Source: Fratercula arctica (taxonomy: Eukaryota; Chordata; Aves; Charadriiformes; Alcidae). From it: a stretch of 64,000 nt of DNA. The DNA is taken from assembly GCA_947846985.1 (NCBI GenBank), contig CANTUZ010000012.1:21228135-21292134 (forward strand), given 5' to 3'. The notes beneath the pieces were generated by a model. That model searched no databases. It saw only the letters and a program-made list of their open reading frames with translations, and was not told the origin of the DNA. Below, in pieces: positions 25,001 through 35,215 of this stretch (position 1 is its first letter; each line of letters starts with the position of its first letter). The translations under genes and the position numbers were made by a program.

Positions 25001-26868
25001 GTAAGCAGATTTATGCTTCCACTAAAACTTGCACACGGTAAAGGAGCTGATTAGCCATTATAAACATTTACATTTTTTTCATGTCTTTATCGTCCTGTCC
25101 TCAACCCTGAACTTGTTCCCCAGGGATACTAATTGTGAAAGGTTTGTTCAGGGCGGGGGGGGAGGAAGAAAAAGAAGAACTTAGGTCTGTCTTTAGAAAG
25201 GCACAAGGAATCATGCTGATTTCATCTTGGCCAGAGTCATGAACCTGCTGGAGCCAGGGGCTCGAATTCAGGTCAGCAGTGTGGCACGTAGTGAGAACTA
25301 CATGCTCACATTTAATTGCCAATGAATTATTTAGAACGGACAAGGCAAAATGCATAGGAAAGAAATTTAGAAAGTAGACTCTGCTGCTTTGTAGAAAAAT
25401 GTCTTTGTCTGAAGCTAAAGGACTATGTTTCAGTCTTTGCTATTTTAAACTAACTAAACCAGGTGCTGCTAGAAAAACGACTATACATGGAGCCCAGTTA
25501 GGGTGGCAAGACCCATCTGTGAAGCTAAATGATTGTTCAAGTATTTATCCCAAGATGAGCTTTCTCAGGTGAAAGCAGCTGCAAGATAGACATACCCTCC
25601 TTCACCAAGACAGCCAGCACATTACATTACATGTCCACACCATTTTAAGGAGATAAAAGTACTGATATGAACTGCTATGTATCTTCACTGCATCTTACTC
25701 ACTTCTAGGCCTCAGAGGTCGTAAAAGTTTTTTAGGATTTCTACAAGCTATGAACTAGATGTCTGCCATAGAACAGGTGTTACTGAATCCACTGAGCTAA
25801 GCTTTTGCCTCTGTTGTGTAAAAATGTCTTCTTCATGTTCCCATCATTTTTCTTTTGTTGTTTTTAAGAGGATGGAAATGGGTCAATAAAGAGAATAATG
25901 TTAAAATGTTACAGGGCCTCATGTGATGGTTCTGTGTAGCTGCTACTTACACAAACCCTCCTTTTCTTGGTCAGAGAAGTAGAAGCTAAGCTGTTGCTTT
26001 TAATTTTCGTATCTGTAGTTTCTGACTTAAGACCCAGTCCACATCGTTCAAGTCCTCGGGTTTTCAATGGGAGTAGAAGGCCCTTAGCAATTTCAAGAAT
26101 AGACCTGATATTGCCTATTGGCTCACACAGTTTGGACATATTTTCATTCACCCTGTTGTTCTGGGCTTCAGGAAGGGAACCGGTAACTCTTAAAATGCCC
26201 TCTCCATGTTCTTGTGCTCCATGCACTCCTATCATGTAATAAAGTGCTGAAATTTAAAAATAAATGTGAAGACATAGCAAATAAAGATGTAGTTTGCCTC
26301 TCTCTGAGAAGAACGTCACGCTGTTATCCCCCCATTTTTAGAGCAACAAAGCATGGGCAGAAAGATCATTAATTCAGTTGCTGAAGTTAGGGCCTGATTA
26401 TCAAAGTGTATGCATTCTTACTTCGTAAAGAGTCCAAGTGAAGTCAGTAAGAATAATCATAAGATCAAGGTTAATGCACTAAATAACACTATAGGTGGTA
26501 TAATTAGGTATTTACTGAAAAGTTATTACGGACACTTATTTGTAGAAATAAACATAGATATTTCTTTCAATCAGCATTCAGTCTTTATCTCATTCCCACT
26601 GCTCTCTTAGTACACACACTTTTCTTAGTACACAAAAGGAATTTCATGCTAAATATTTACTTCAAAGCAAAGGCATCTCATTAACATTGGTCCTTTCTCC
26701 AGATTATAGAAAATAAAATTATAAATTTAGTGTTACTGATCCATCATATATTGCTTAGGAAGTGTAAGCTGAAAATGACTGTACCACCTACCCAGTGTTT
26801 TTTTCAAGTGAACACTAGCATAGTGTATTTGAACTGAGAAGCATAATTTGAGTCTCCTTCCTTGGCAG
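22016..26868 (+). other. PLPPR4: PLPPR4 intron 4
   Basis: A GTTGGT to TTGGCAG intron of 4.9 kb. Apart from a pyrimidine-rich region around 24.0-24.7 kb and a G-run near 25155 I see no repeat, RNA gene or credible ORF. The opposing open frames around 25.9-26.2 kb resemble no family I know. Confidence 0.88.
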
Positions 26869-26926
26869 AAAGTCATTCCCTTCTCAGCATGCCACCCTGG
26901 CAGCCTTTGCAGCAGTGTACATTTCG
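26869..26926 (+). CDS. PLPPR4: PLPPR4 exon 5: short exon with the C2-like SQH motif, start of TM4
   Basis: This is a 58-bp exon that ORF finders miss because of its size. The acceptor is CTTGGCAG and the donor GTGAGT. The first base completes the Arg codon begun in exon 4, and then 19 codons encode KSFPSQHATLAAFAAVYIS, ending in phase 0. The SQHA stretch is the counterpart of catalytic motif C2 (SGH) of the phosphatase superfamily, with Gln in place of Gly and the His retained. The hydrophobic part begins the fourth membrane segment, which continues into exon 6. The exact reading-frame fit with exons 4 and 6 and the near identity to mammalian PLPPR4 make the call firm. Confidence 0.95.
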
Positions 26927-28193
26927 GTGAGTAACCAACTCTTTTCATATTCATTTATACAAGACAAAAGTCAGAAAGTCATTTGTTGTATATTGTAAAG
27001 TGATGTGTTGCCTGGATATCCTGGATGGATGTAAGTTTTTATCCTCCCAGTCTGAAAGCAAAATAAAACTACTAACAGCTACAATAAAACCAGCTCTATT
27101 AAGAGTACAGAAAAGATTCAGCTGCTTCACATCCTATGTTAAGAAGCAACAAAAAGTGTAATGTCAAATTATATTTGTTGCCTCATATTATTCACATATA
27201 AACTGCAGTGCTTATCTGTCTTACAGGGTGATATTTTAACTTACCATCCAAATTAACCTTTTTGTGTTGTGCTTTTTCTTTATTGCTGTCTTCGCTTGAC
27301 TTGCTGGTTTTAAACTTAAGGCATTAAGGAACAAACATTTATGTGATGTAGTTTCATTTGACCTCCATAGAATTGCAACATGGATGAACTGGCACAATCA
27401 CTCCCAGAAGCCTCCAAGGTGCTACTGCAAAGCACGTGAATAAAAACCATCAGTAACTAGTAGGACATGCTGCAGCGATCACAGCTGATTTTCCACATCT
27501 GACCAATGACATTTCTTCAGTATGGGCTACAATGTTTGCATGAGTGACTAATTACTTAAAGGTTTAATAAAAAAAAAAACAAAACAATTCCATCACTCAT
27601 GCTGTAAAAATCAGAGGAAAACATCAATAACAACCAGTTAAACTAGATAATGGAATTGTGCATGTACTGGGAGCTTGCCAGTATTTATTCTGCTAAGGGA
27701 AAGGCCAAAATTTGGAATAATACTGATGAACCACCTCCACTTAATTTTTGTGACCTCCCTGACATCATGGCCCCCAGCTGAGAAATGGATCTCTAAAGCA
27801 TCTGGTGGTAGCTTTTGTTAGAACAGGTTATTGCTTTCATCTGGCATGACATCTGGCTTCTGTGTTTCAGAAGCGATGGCTCCTTAGTCACATTTACAGA
27901 ACATTTAGGCTCTGATGGTGAACAGTATCTAGGCATAAAATCCTTATCATAATTGATGTCAACAAGCAACACTGCCTATGTTTTTGGAAATCCATTCCTT
28001 GTGATTTCAGGTCTTCCTAGAGTAAGTGAGCAAATTTTAACAGGGGTGTAAATTAAAGTTAACCTGATTATTTGAAGTATCACCGTGTAATAGTGATCTA
28101 TGTGTGAAAGAAACATTACATGCCAGAAATTAATATCCTCTTAGGTAAATTTAAGTTTCTTCAACTGCTTTTTCATTTCTTTCTTTTTTCAAG
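26927..28193 (+). other. PLPPR4: PLPPR4 intron 5
   Basis: A GTGAGT to TTTCAAG intron of 1.3 kb. Unique AT-rich sequence, with nothing further recognised. Confidence 0.9.
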
Positions 28194-28367
28194 ATGTACT
28201 TCAATTCTACATTAACAGACTCCTCAAAACTTCTGAAACCACTCTTAGTCTTTGCTTTTATCATCTGTGGAATTATATGTGGTCTGACACGTATCACCCA
28301 ATATAAGAATCATCCAGTTGATGTTTACTGTGGCTTTCTCATAGGAGGAGGAATTGCTCTCTATTTG
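28194..28367 (+). CDS. PLPPR4: PLPPR4 exon 6: TM4 end, TM5, C3 motif and most of TM6
   Basis: This 174-bp exon (58 codons, phase 0 at both ends) follows a long pyrimidine tract and AAG acceptor and ends before GTAAAT. It starts with [11 protein letters not shown], but this Met is internal, not a start. It has an NST sequon, then [19 protein letters not shown] as the fifth membrane segment, then [16 protein letters not shown], the counterpart of catalytic motif C3 (SRxxxxxHxxxD). The Arg, the His that acts as nucleophile in active relatives, and the Asp are all retained. [11 protein letters not shown] begins the sixth segment, completed by exon 7. The donor is weaker than consensus; if the intron is retained, six more codons (VNITFI) precede a TAG at 28386. 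Confidence 0.95.
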
Positions 28368-30378
28368 GTAAATATAACATTCATATAGTTAAGTTTTAGT
28401 AAATAAAACTGGTAAGACTATAATAAGAGTACTGGTATTTTTTATTAAAACCTTTCATCATGGTCACATACCATAATTAAAAATATAGCCAAAATGTGTT
28501 GAAAATGATGATGTTAGGGGTAATCACTTTAAAAATAAACAGGAAAAAGCAAATATGTATTTCAGTTTAAAGTGCCATAACAGCGCACAAAGTGGTATAT
28601 AATCATCTGGCACTGTATACAGAAACAGCTCTAACATTATGTGCTTCATTAAATACTTAAAGATACTCATCTTTTCCACTCTACACTTATAAGCATAATG
28701 TAAGAAAAATATTGGATTAATTGGTATTTGTTGCCAGCCTGAGTTTATATTACCAACGTTAGCTTTATGATCTCAAAAAAATGATTGAATTAATATGCAG
28801 CAACTCAGATGAGTAAATTGCTGAACTTGCAAGAACTCAAAGGCAATATTACACCCTTGTGATTCTTTGGAGCTCTTGGGGAAATTATGCAGGGGAAATA
28901 GGATGCCCAAGCCAGGTTATTTCTATGCTTTTCCTCTGTACTGGGTTGAGACAGATGGAGCACCTTGAAAGGGTCCTGTAAGGGAGTATGTAGGATAGGC
29001 CTGTTTGTAACTGTCAGTAGGAAACTCATCAAGCATTTGCTTTTGCTTACTGCTCTCAGTATGTCTCTAACATGACTGTTGCTGCCCTAGCTGTGCAGCA
29101 CAGTGTCAACCCAGATGCCTGTGAGTAATCAGGAGCTTCCACTGACAACGTTTTTGCTACAGTGTGGGCAGTTGAACAAGAGTCTTAACAGCCAGTGGGA
29201 TGTTTTTGACCCCCAAGAAGTCAATGATGAATTTCAGTATAACACTAAAATAAGTTCACATCCTATCCCCCTTTTATCTGTGAAAAGATAATCTAAGGTA
29301 CATGCAAATGGTCTACAAAGGTGACTGGGGGAAAAATGGCTTTCACAGTGGCAGAAGAAACAGCAACCAGGGTAGATAATAGAAACCCCACAAGCTACTA
29401 CCGTCAGTTTGTATGATTGCAGCATGAGCAGAAAGGCACTCTGTTCAGAATATTATTTCAAATGATTAAGCTGTTGTAGACTCTTATAAATGGAGCTGTT
29501 GTTCCTATGTTTGAAATCCACAACAAGTATGTTCTGTGTTAAGTCTTCTCCATATACTGTTGCATGACAGCATATATCAGAGAGTACATTGTCCTGGATA
29601 CCCAGTAGTCAGTAAATCTGCCCTGAAAACTACACACCAATAAGAGGGAGGGCAGGGGAAATAATGCGAAACTACAAATAACTCTGAAAGGAGTGTAAAG
29701 AACAAGTAACCTAAGTGATTGAGTCAGGCATTTGACCCTTTCATGGAATGTTCTCTCTCAGTGGAGTCTTTTTAAAATGACAGCATTTTACAGTGAGTCT
29801 GCTGAATAAGAAAATGTATAAATGAATCTTGTTACGGTTCTGCGCAGCTTGGAAAGCAATTGATTTAAAGGTGATAAATTGTTCTATCATGTAGATATTG
29901 TATTACACAGTTATTATGCAGTAGAAAGGGCAGAATCACAGGGCAGAGAACAACTCAAGCTGTAACAAGATTCAGTAAATCAGAGCAGACTAGTATAGCT
30001 GTAAAATAGCTTTGCCTAGAAGACTGCAAATATTTATTTTGTTATTTTCATAACAAAACATTCTTTCTTCAGCTGTATCTGTTGCTCTATAAAATTAAGA
30101 AAACTGGAGGCTAAATCTCCTCAACTATTTATTGCCATGAACTATGTGCCCTAGTTATCCTACTGAGGCTACTTCATACACATCTAGATGTACCAGATTG
30201 AGGACAGAATTTTGAATAAGGATATACTGGTGAAGAAAGGAAAGTGAGCATATATTGTCATTTAAGCTGGATTTATTCTATTGCTCAATCTTTATTTAAA
30301 GGCAGAAGAATATAATCAAAATACTTTAAAATATCTTTTTTACATAACTGATTGTTGATGCTTCTGTTCAAATATCAG
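28368..30378 (+). other. PLPPR4: PLPPR4 intron 6
   Basis: A GTAAAT to ATATCAG intron of 2.0 kb. Its first 21 bases keep the exon 6 frame open to a TAG at 28386-28388, and an AATAAA follows at 28402-28407. No interspersed repeat is recognised. Confidence 0.9.
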
Positions 30379-31716
30379 GGCCTGTATGCTGTGGGAAACT
30401 TCTTACCAAGTGACGAGAATGTGTTTCACCCAAATTTTCACAGAGAACCTCTAAGGTCTTTGACAGACCTCAGTCAAGATGCCAACAGAATCCTGCCAGG
30501 TAAAAATGGTAGCAGCAGTGATGGCATTGTCTCTCACCGTACAGAAAGTATCCTGAACAGAAACCACAGAGATTCCGGGTCTCTGACCAATATCAAGAGA
30601 GCAAATGCTGATGTAGAAATAATAACACCACGAAGCCCAATGGGAAAGGAAAATATGGTTACTTTCAGCAACACTTTGCCAAGAGTCAACACGCCATCCT
30701 TGGAAGATCCAGCAAGACGAAATGCTACAATACACGCATCAATGGATTCTGCCCGTTCCAAACAGCTGCTTTCCCAGTGGAAAAACAAGAATGAAAGTCG
30801 AAAGTTGTCACTGCAAGTAATAGAGACTGAATCTGGCCAGTCACCACCAAGGGCTATTGAAATGAGGTCAAGCTCAGAACCCTCCAGAGTGGGTGTAAAT
30901 GGTGATCATCATGGCCCAACTAGCCAATATCTGAAAATTCAACCTGGCAGTGTACCAGGTTGTAACAACTCGGGTCTTACTGGTGGGCCAAGGGTCTCTA
31001 TTCAGTCACGTCCTGGCTCATCCCAGCTAGTGCATATTCCTGAAGAGACTCAGGAGAACGTGAACACATCACCCAAAAGTAGTTCAGCTAGAGCTAAATG
31101 GCTGAAAGCTGCTGAGAAGAGTGTTGCATGTAGAAGTAATAGCCAGCCAAGAATCATGCAAGTAATAGCCATGTCTAAGCAGCAAGGAGTGCTTCAGGGC
31201 AGTCCAAAGGGTTCAGAAGGAAGCACAGTCACCTGTACAGGAGCCATCAGATATAAAACCTTGACAGACCATGAGCCAAGTAGCATTGTCAGAGTTGAAG
31301 CCCATCCAGAAAATAACAGACCTGTAATTCAGATGCCATCAGAAGGTGAAGGAAGTGGGTCATGGAAATGGAAAGGTCCTGAAAAAGTCACCCTTCGTCA
31401 GACATATGAGCTAAATGATCTTAACAGAGACTCTGAGAGCTGTGACTCTTTAAAAGACAGTTATGGGTCGGGTGACAGGAAAAGGAGCAACATAGATAAC
31501 ACTGAGCATCACCATCATGGAATCACTACGATAAGAGTCACGCCAGTGGAGGGAAGTGAGATTGGCTCCGAGACTCTGTCCATTTCTTCTAGCCGGGACT
31601 CAACACTTCGAAGAAAAGGTAACATCATTTTAATCCCTGAGAGAGGGAGCAGTCCAGAGAACACCAGAAACATCTTCTATAAAGGCACATCCCCCACACG
31701 AGCGTACAAGGAATGA
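30379..31716 (+). CDS. PLPPR4: PLPPR4 exon 7: end of TM6 and entire cytoplasmic tail, with stop
   Basis: The last coding exon supplies 445 codons and a TGA. The acceptor is AAATATCAG and the exon begins with GLYAVGNFLPSDENVF, finishing the sixth membrane segment. The open frame reaches back to an ATG at 30352, but those nine codons are intronic. The tail is hydrophilic and rich in Ser, Asn and Arg. It has no enzymatic domain, and contains ITPRSPMGKENMVTFSN, many possible phosphorylation sites, a four-His cluster near residue 384 of the exon and the C terminus KGTSPTRAYKE. In mammals this tail binds calmodulin and is the feature that separates PLPPR3/4 from the short-tailed PLPPR1/2/5. The length and sequence match PLPPR4 with small substitutions and a few short indels. 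Confidence 0.97.
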   Translation, partial: GLYAVGNFLPSDENVFHPNFHREPLRSLTDLSQDANRILPGKNGSSSDGIVSHRTESILNRNHRDSGSLTNIKRANADVEIITPRSPMGKENMVTFSNTLPRVNTPSLEDPARRNATIHASMDSARSKQLLSQWKNKNESRKLSLQVIETESGQSPPRAIEMRSSSEPSRVGVNGDHHGPTSQYLKIQPGSVPGCNNSGLTGGPRVSIQSRPGSSQLVHIPEETQENVNTSPKSSSARAKWLKAAEKSVACRSNSQPRIMQVIAMSKQQGVLQGSPKGSEGSTVTCTGAIRYKTLTDHEPSSIVRVEAHPENNRPVIQMPSEGEGSGSWKWKGPEKVTLRQTYELNDLNRDSESCDSLKDSYGSGDRKRSNIDNTEHHHHGITTIRVTPVEGSEIGSETLSISSSRDSTLRRKGNIILIPERGSSPENTRNIFYKGTSPTRAYKE

Positions 31717-32685
31717 GAGGAGACATATCAGCTGGTCCATACCACCACAAAGTAAACACATCTTGACACAGGTTCTGCTGTCTTTGGTTTGAGCTGATAT
31801 TTACCTTTGATGTGCCAAATTATTGACCAGCAGCCCAACTGTTGTTGAACACTGCTGATGTGCAATGTGCATGAGCCTGTGAAAAGCATGTGGTGGAGGG
31901 AAAAGCACAATGCCAGAACCTAACTAATGTGAAACATTTTCATGCAACTTGTTTCTTCAGACTCAAAACGTTTATCTGAGGGTGATGATGTCAATCAAAA
32001 CAACAGTCTTGAACACAGACACTTTATTTCCTGAATGTGCCAACTTTTTATTTTATTTATATTTGTGTCCAAAATTGACTGAATTTTTCATAGCAAAGGC
32101 TGTATCAGTGGTATATATTCACCTTTGCAGAATTTGCACCAAATCTTTAATACAGGATGGTGCTGATGATAACTTTAGATGTTTTGAAAAATTGCATACT
32201 TATTAAGACTCTACAAACACATGACATAATTGATGTGCAGTTACTTTAAAAGTAATATTGCTAATACTATGATGATGCTGGCTGCATTCATTTAGCATAG
32301 GAAATATTTACAGCTTTGTTATAGTGGATCTGTCACATTCAAAGATTGCAAAGGTTTTGTGTAGTTCTTTAAGATGTCTACTGCAACAAAAATTGTGTGG
32401 GTGACATTCCATTAGAATGGAATAACTATCTATTTTGAATAGTTTTGCTGCTACTGCTCAACTTTTGTTTAAGAACAGGTGCTACTAATGAAGAGGCTGC
32501 TTCTTAGTGGGCTAACTTGTAGATTGTTTTAAATTATGTTTTTTAAGGGGTCTTTTAAAGTACTACAAGTAACTCAGATTTTACATTTTTAAACCTCTTA
32601 TTATGTCCTTCAGCAACCCTTCCATTTTTCTATTAGTTTTTAACCATATAATGCAGGACACCAATAACTGCTAGATGTGCAAATG

Positions 32686-32740
32686 TGTCGTGGTTTGGGC
32701 CAGACTGGCCACTGAAATGAACGACTGAAAGGTGAGCCAT
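32686..32740 (-). mobile_element. possible terminus of an avian LTR in the PLPPR4 3' UTR
   Basis: TGTCGTGGTTTGGGCCAGAC resembles the inverted terminus of the LTRs at 15596 and 39634 (TGTCATGGTTTTGGCC when read from the minus strand). The matching other end and a target duplication were not found, so this is either a truncated fragment or a chance match. Confidence 0.35.
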
Positions 32741-33040
32741 GAGTAAATAAAAATAAACAGCCACTTTCCTGACCAGCTTCCAAGGAGACAGTAATTAATA
32801 TCATAGCTCACACTTAGAAGCAGTCATTCACCTCACTTGCTTAGCATGCCACAAGAACAGTCACAAGTTTCACCCCAATCACCATCATTTAGGGGATTTA
32901 TGCTTTGCTTTCAAAGTGGAATGCCTTGGTATTGCAGAATCACTGAATGAGTGCTGCATTGTGACACTACTACTGTTCACCTCCCTCGAGACACCTTCCA
33001 GAGCCTTCTTAAGCATTATATTTTTCCCACCACTGCCACT

Positions 33041-33090
33041 TAAGAATATGGAGGGTCTCTGCACCTAAGAATATGGAGGGTTTCTGCACC
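33041..33090. repeat. 25-bp tandem duplication in the 3' UTR
   Basis: Two copies, 33041-33065 and 33066-33090, differ at one base (GGGTCTCTGC versus GGGTTTCTGC). Confidence 0.9.
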
Positions 33091-35174
33091 TGAGAGAGAA
33101 TGGATTATTTTAGTAAACTGAGCTTCAAATATAATGAAAGAACTTGCCTGCTAAAAATCTCCATTGCCAATAGCTGTTGAAAGGATAAGCTCTGAAAGGA
33201 ATAAGCATAGCATGCCCTGGGCATGCTAGAAGAAATGCCTCATTGCATTTGGCTCTGACTTAAATAACTTAAACCATGAAAAGAAGTCAGGGGCAGTGCT
33301 TGCCCAGTGCAGCTCCTCGTTCTCTCCCAGGTTATCTCCACCTGAAAGAGAACTACTATCAGACACCTCCCAGTTCCCTTGCTAGGGAATAAGTAGTAGC
33401 AGATCAGATCTGTTCTCTGTCTTCTTGAAAGGAGTGTTTTGTTCTAAGTTCTCTTCTGATTTAGGGTATCAGAGAACCAGATAAATACTAAATAGTCAGA
33501 ACCTGTCTACAGACCCTACCCCAGAGAACTCTGAGGAAAAGCCCACCCTACCCCAGCCAAGTAGGAGGCAGAATGAAGAATCATCCCATCGCAAGAAAAT
33601 AAATAGCACAACACACACACAGACCAAAAAGATAAAGTCCACAAAAATCTCAAAACCAAAACAAAATCCCAACCCCAATCCTAAGTAATTTCAGAAGTAT
33701 GAGGATGGTGTTTGTTAATCTGTATAGAAGAAGGGATTGAGAGTCAATGGAAAGCTTTATATACTTTCCCAGTTGTACAGGTGCTCCAGGCTTCACTGAG
33801 TGCTGTCAGCCAACCCGGTCAAGCAATGCTTCCCTCACCTGCCCATCACCCAGTGCTGTGGAAAAGTGTTGGTCTTTAAGGAAATGACCACACTATTCCT
33901 GCTAGTCATAGAAGAAGACCCCATTATACGTTTGATGATTGGGAGGAAGTATTTTGCAGGTTACATATAAGAAGCTAACCAGTAGGGTTGCAGCATATTG
34001 TGTATATTAAAAGCACAGTATGTTGAAGAAACACTTTAAGGCACATTAGCTGGGAAAAATAATCATAGATGCCAGGGAAAAAAAAAAAAAGTAATTTTTT
34101 AGAAATATGTTCACAGACTCTAGTATTTACAAGTCAGGATTTGTTTTTTTCTTTTTAAAAGGATGAATCTTTAGTCCTTGGTATTTAGTATCAAATTTTG
34201 TACAAGGTTCCTAGGAATTACAAACACTTGGATTGTCGTGAACAAAAACCTTTGGATTTAGTTTAGTCTAGGTACATGATAAAACAGGTAGGATTAGCTT
34301 TAAAGGAATGGGTAAGACACAATCACTGTTGGCCTATCAATGCAGGGAAATAAGATGCAATCATTTGTTAGTTTGTAAGTGCAGGGGAAAAGAACGTTAA
34401 GTAGATGAACCTGGAAATAATGGAAAATTGAAATGGAGAATAATGGCAATAAAGCAAAGATTAGAAAATGTTCCCTCTGGCAATTTAGCTGTTTTAGAAA
34501 CAGCAGGATTCCTGGTGGGAGTGTTTGTTCTTTATTCCTTGGTTTTAGTCAGATATATATTGGCATATGTGTTGCTTTTATTACTCTAAAACTTGCTGCA
34601 CTATTTCAAGTGCAGTGTGATATTTTTCCTAAGGTTTCCTATTTCTTAACAAAAGATTTTAAAGCTCTTGTGTAATCATTGAAATTGTGTTCTTTACATA
34701 AATATTGATATATTCTTTTTTACTCAAAGTGCCAAAGGCTACTGTTTTTAATAATGGCTTATCAAATTATATTACGTTAGAGAGCAGAAATGTAGTAATA
34801 TATACATTGGAACTCAGACCTCTGCATGTATATTTGATAAGGAGCCTTTTGTAAAATTACTCTTTGTTTACATTCCACTGATACCTTAATTTAAAATTAA
34901 TCAAATAAATTGACAGGTGACATCTTCTTAGTGTTCTGATTTTCTTACTTGCTAACAGGCACGAATTTCTTTGTTAGGCTGTGCTTTACTGAGAAAAGAA
35001 AATACTCAAAAATAAAATATGTTTTTAAATGAGAATTCTCTATATAAAGTATTGTGTTTAATAAAATGTTATGCAATGTTTTCAAATGGAAAATAATTTG
35101 TAAATTGCTATAAATGTATTTTGTTAAGTACAGATCAATGCTACTGTGTGAGTTTATTGTGCTAACATCATGAA

Positions 35175-35215
35175 AATAAAGATAAAATTCCTCATTAATG
35201 TTCAGTCATCTCTGT
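35175..35215 (+). terminator. PLPPR4: likely distal polyadenylation signal of PLPPR4
   Basis: AATAAA occupies 35175-35180 and is followed within 20-40 bases by a T/GT-rich stretch (TGTTCAGTCATCTCTGTGG), the expected layout of a cleavage site around 35195-35205. It is the last of three signals within 170 bases; the others are at 35011 and 35060. Confidence 0.6.

Larger units (their letters stand above)
14812..35215 (+). other. PLPPR4: PLPPR4 transcription unit, exon 2 to 3' end (exon 1 outside or not found)
   Basis: Six coding exons on the + strand join in frame to give 693 residues that match my memory of vertebrate PLPPR4/LPPR4/PRG-1 almost throughout. Phases agree at every junction: exon 2 ends in phase 0, exon 3 in phase 1, exon 4 in phase 2, exons 5 and 6 in phase 0. 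The known mammalian protein is about 760 residues, so roughly 70 N-terminal residues or fewer, all from exon 1, are missing here. Known role: a neuron-specific membrane protein of the postsynaptic density at glutamatergic synapses that modulates lysophosphatidate signalling and presynaptic glutamate release. The 3' limit is inferred from the last polyadenylation signal. The neighbours in other vertebrates (PLPPR5, PALMD) are not seen in this window. Confidence 0.93.
31717..35215 (+). other. PLPPR4: PLPPR4 3' untranslated region (inferred)
   Basis: The 3.5 kb after the stop has no supported ORF and is AT-rich. AATAAA signals are seen at 33598, 34904, 35011, 35060 and 35175, clustered towards the end, which suggests tandem polyadenylation. 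AU-rich runs such as TTTTATTTTATTTATATTTG near 32049 could influence mRNA stability. The UTR contains a 25-bp tandem duplication at 33041-33090 and what looks like the terminus of an LTR at 32686. The length is similar to the long 3' UTR of mammalian PLPPR4. The end point is an inference from sequence only. Confidence 0.7.

Noticed and set aside
25909..26239. Overlapping opposite-strand ORFs inside intron 4
   Set aside because: No recognisable domain on either strand, and it lies within a well-defined intron; treated as chance.
28194..28196. ATG at the start of exon 6 as a translation start
   Set aside because: It is an internal Met directly after the splice acceptor, within the conserved YIS-MYFNS sequence.
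30352..30378. ATG at 30352 as the start of a single-exon gene of 454 codons
   Set aside because: The first nine codons lie in intron 6; a good AG acceptor at 30377-30378 joins GLYAVGNF to exon 6 in frame, as in known PLPPR4.
33496..33678. Hydrophobic 60-codon minus-strand ORF in the 3' UTR
   Set aside because: It arises from antisense reading of C/A-rich sequence (ACACACAC and CCCAACCCC); low complexity.
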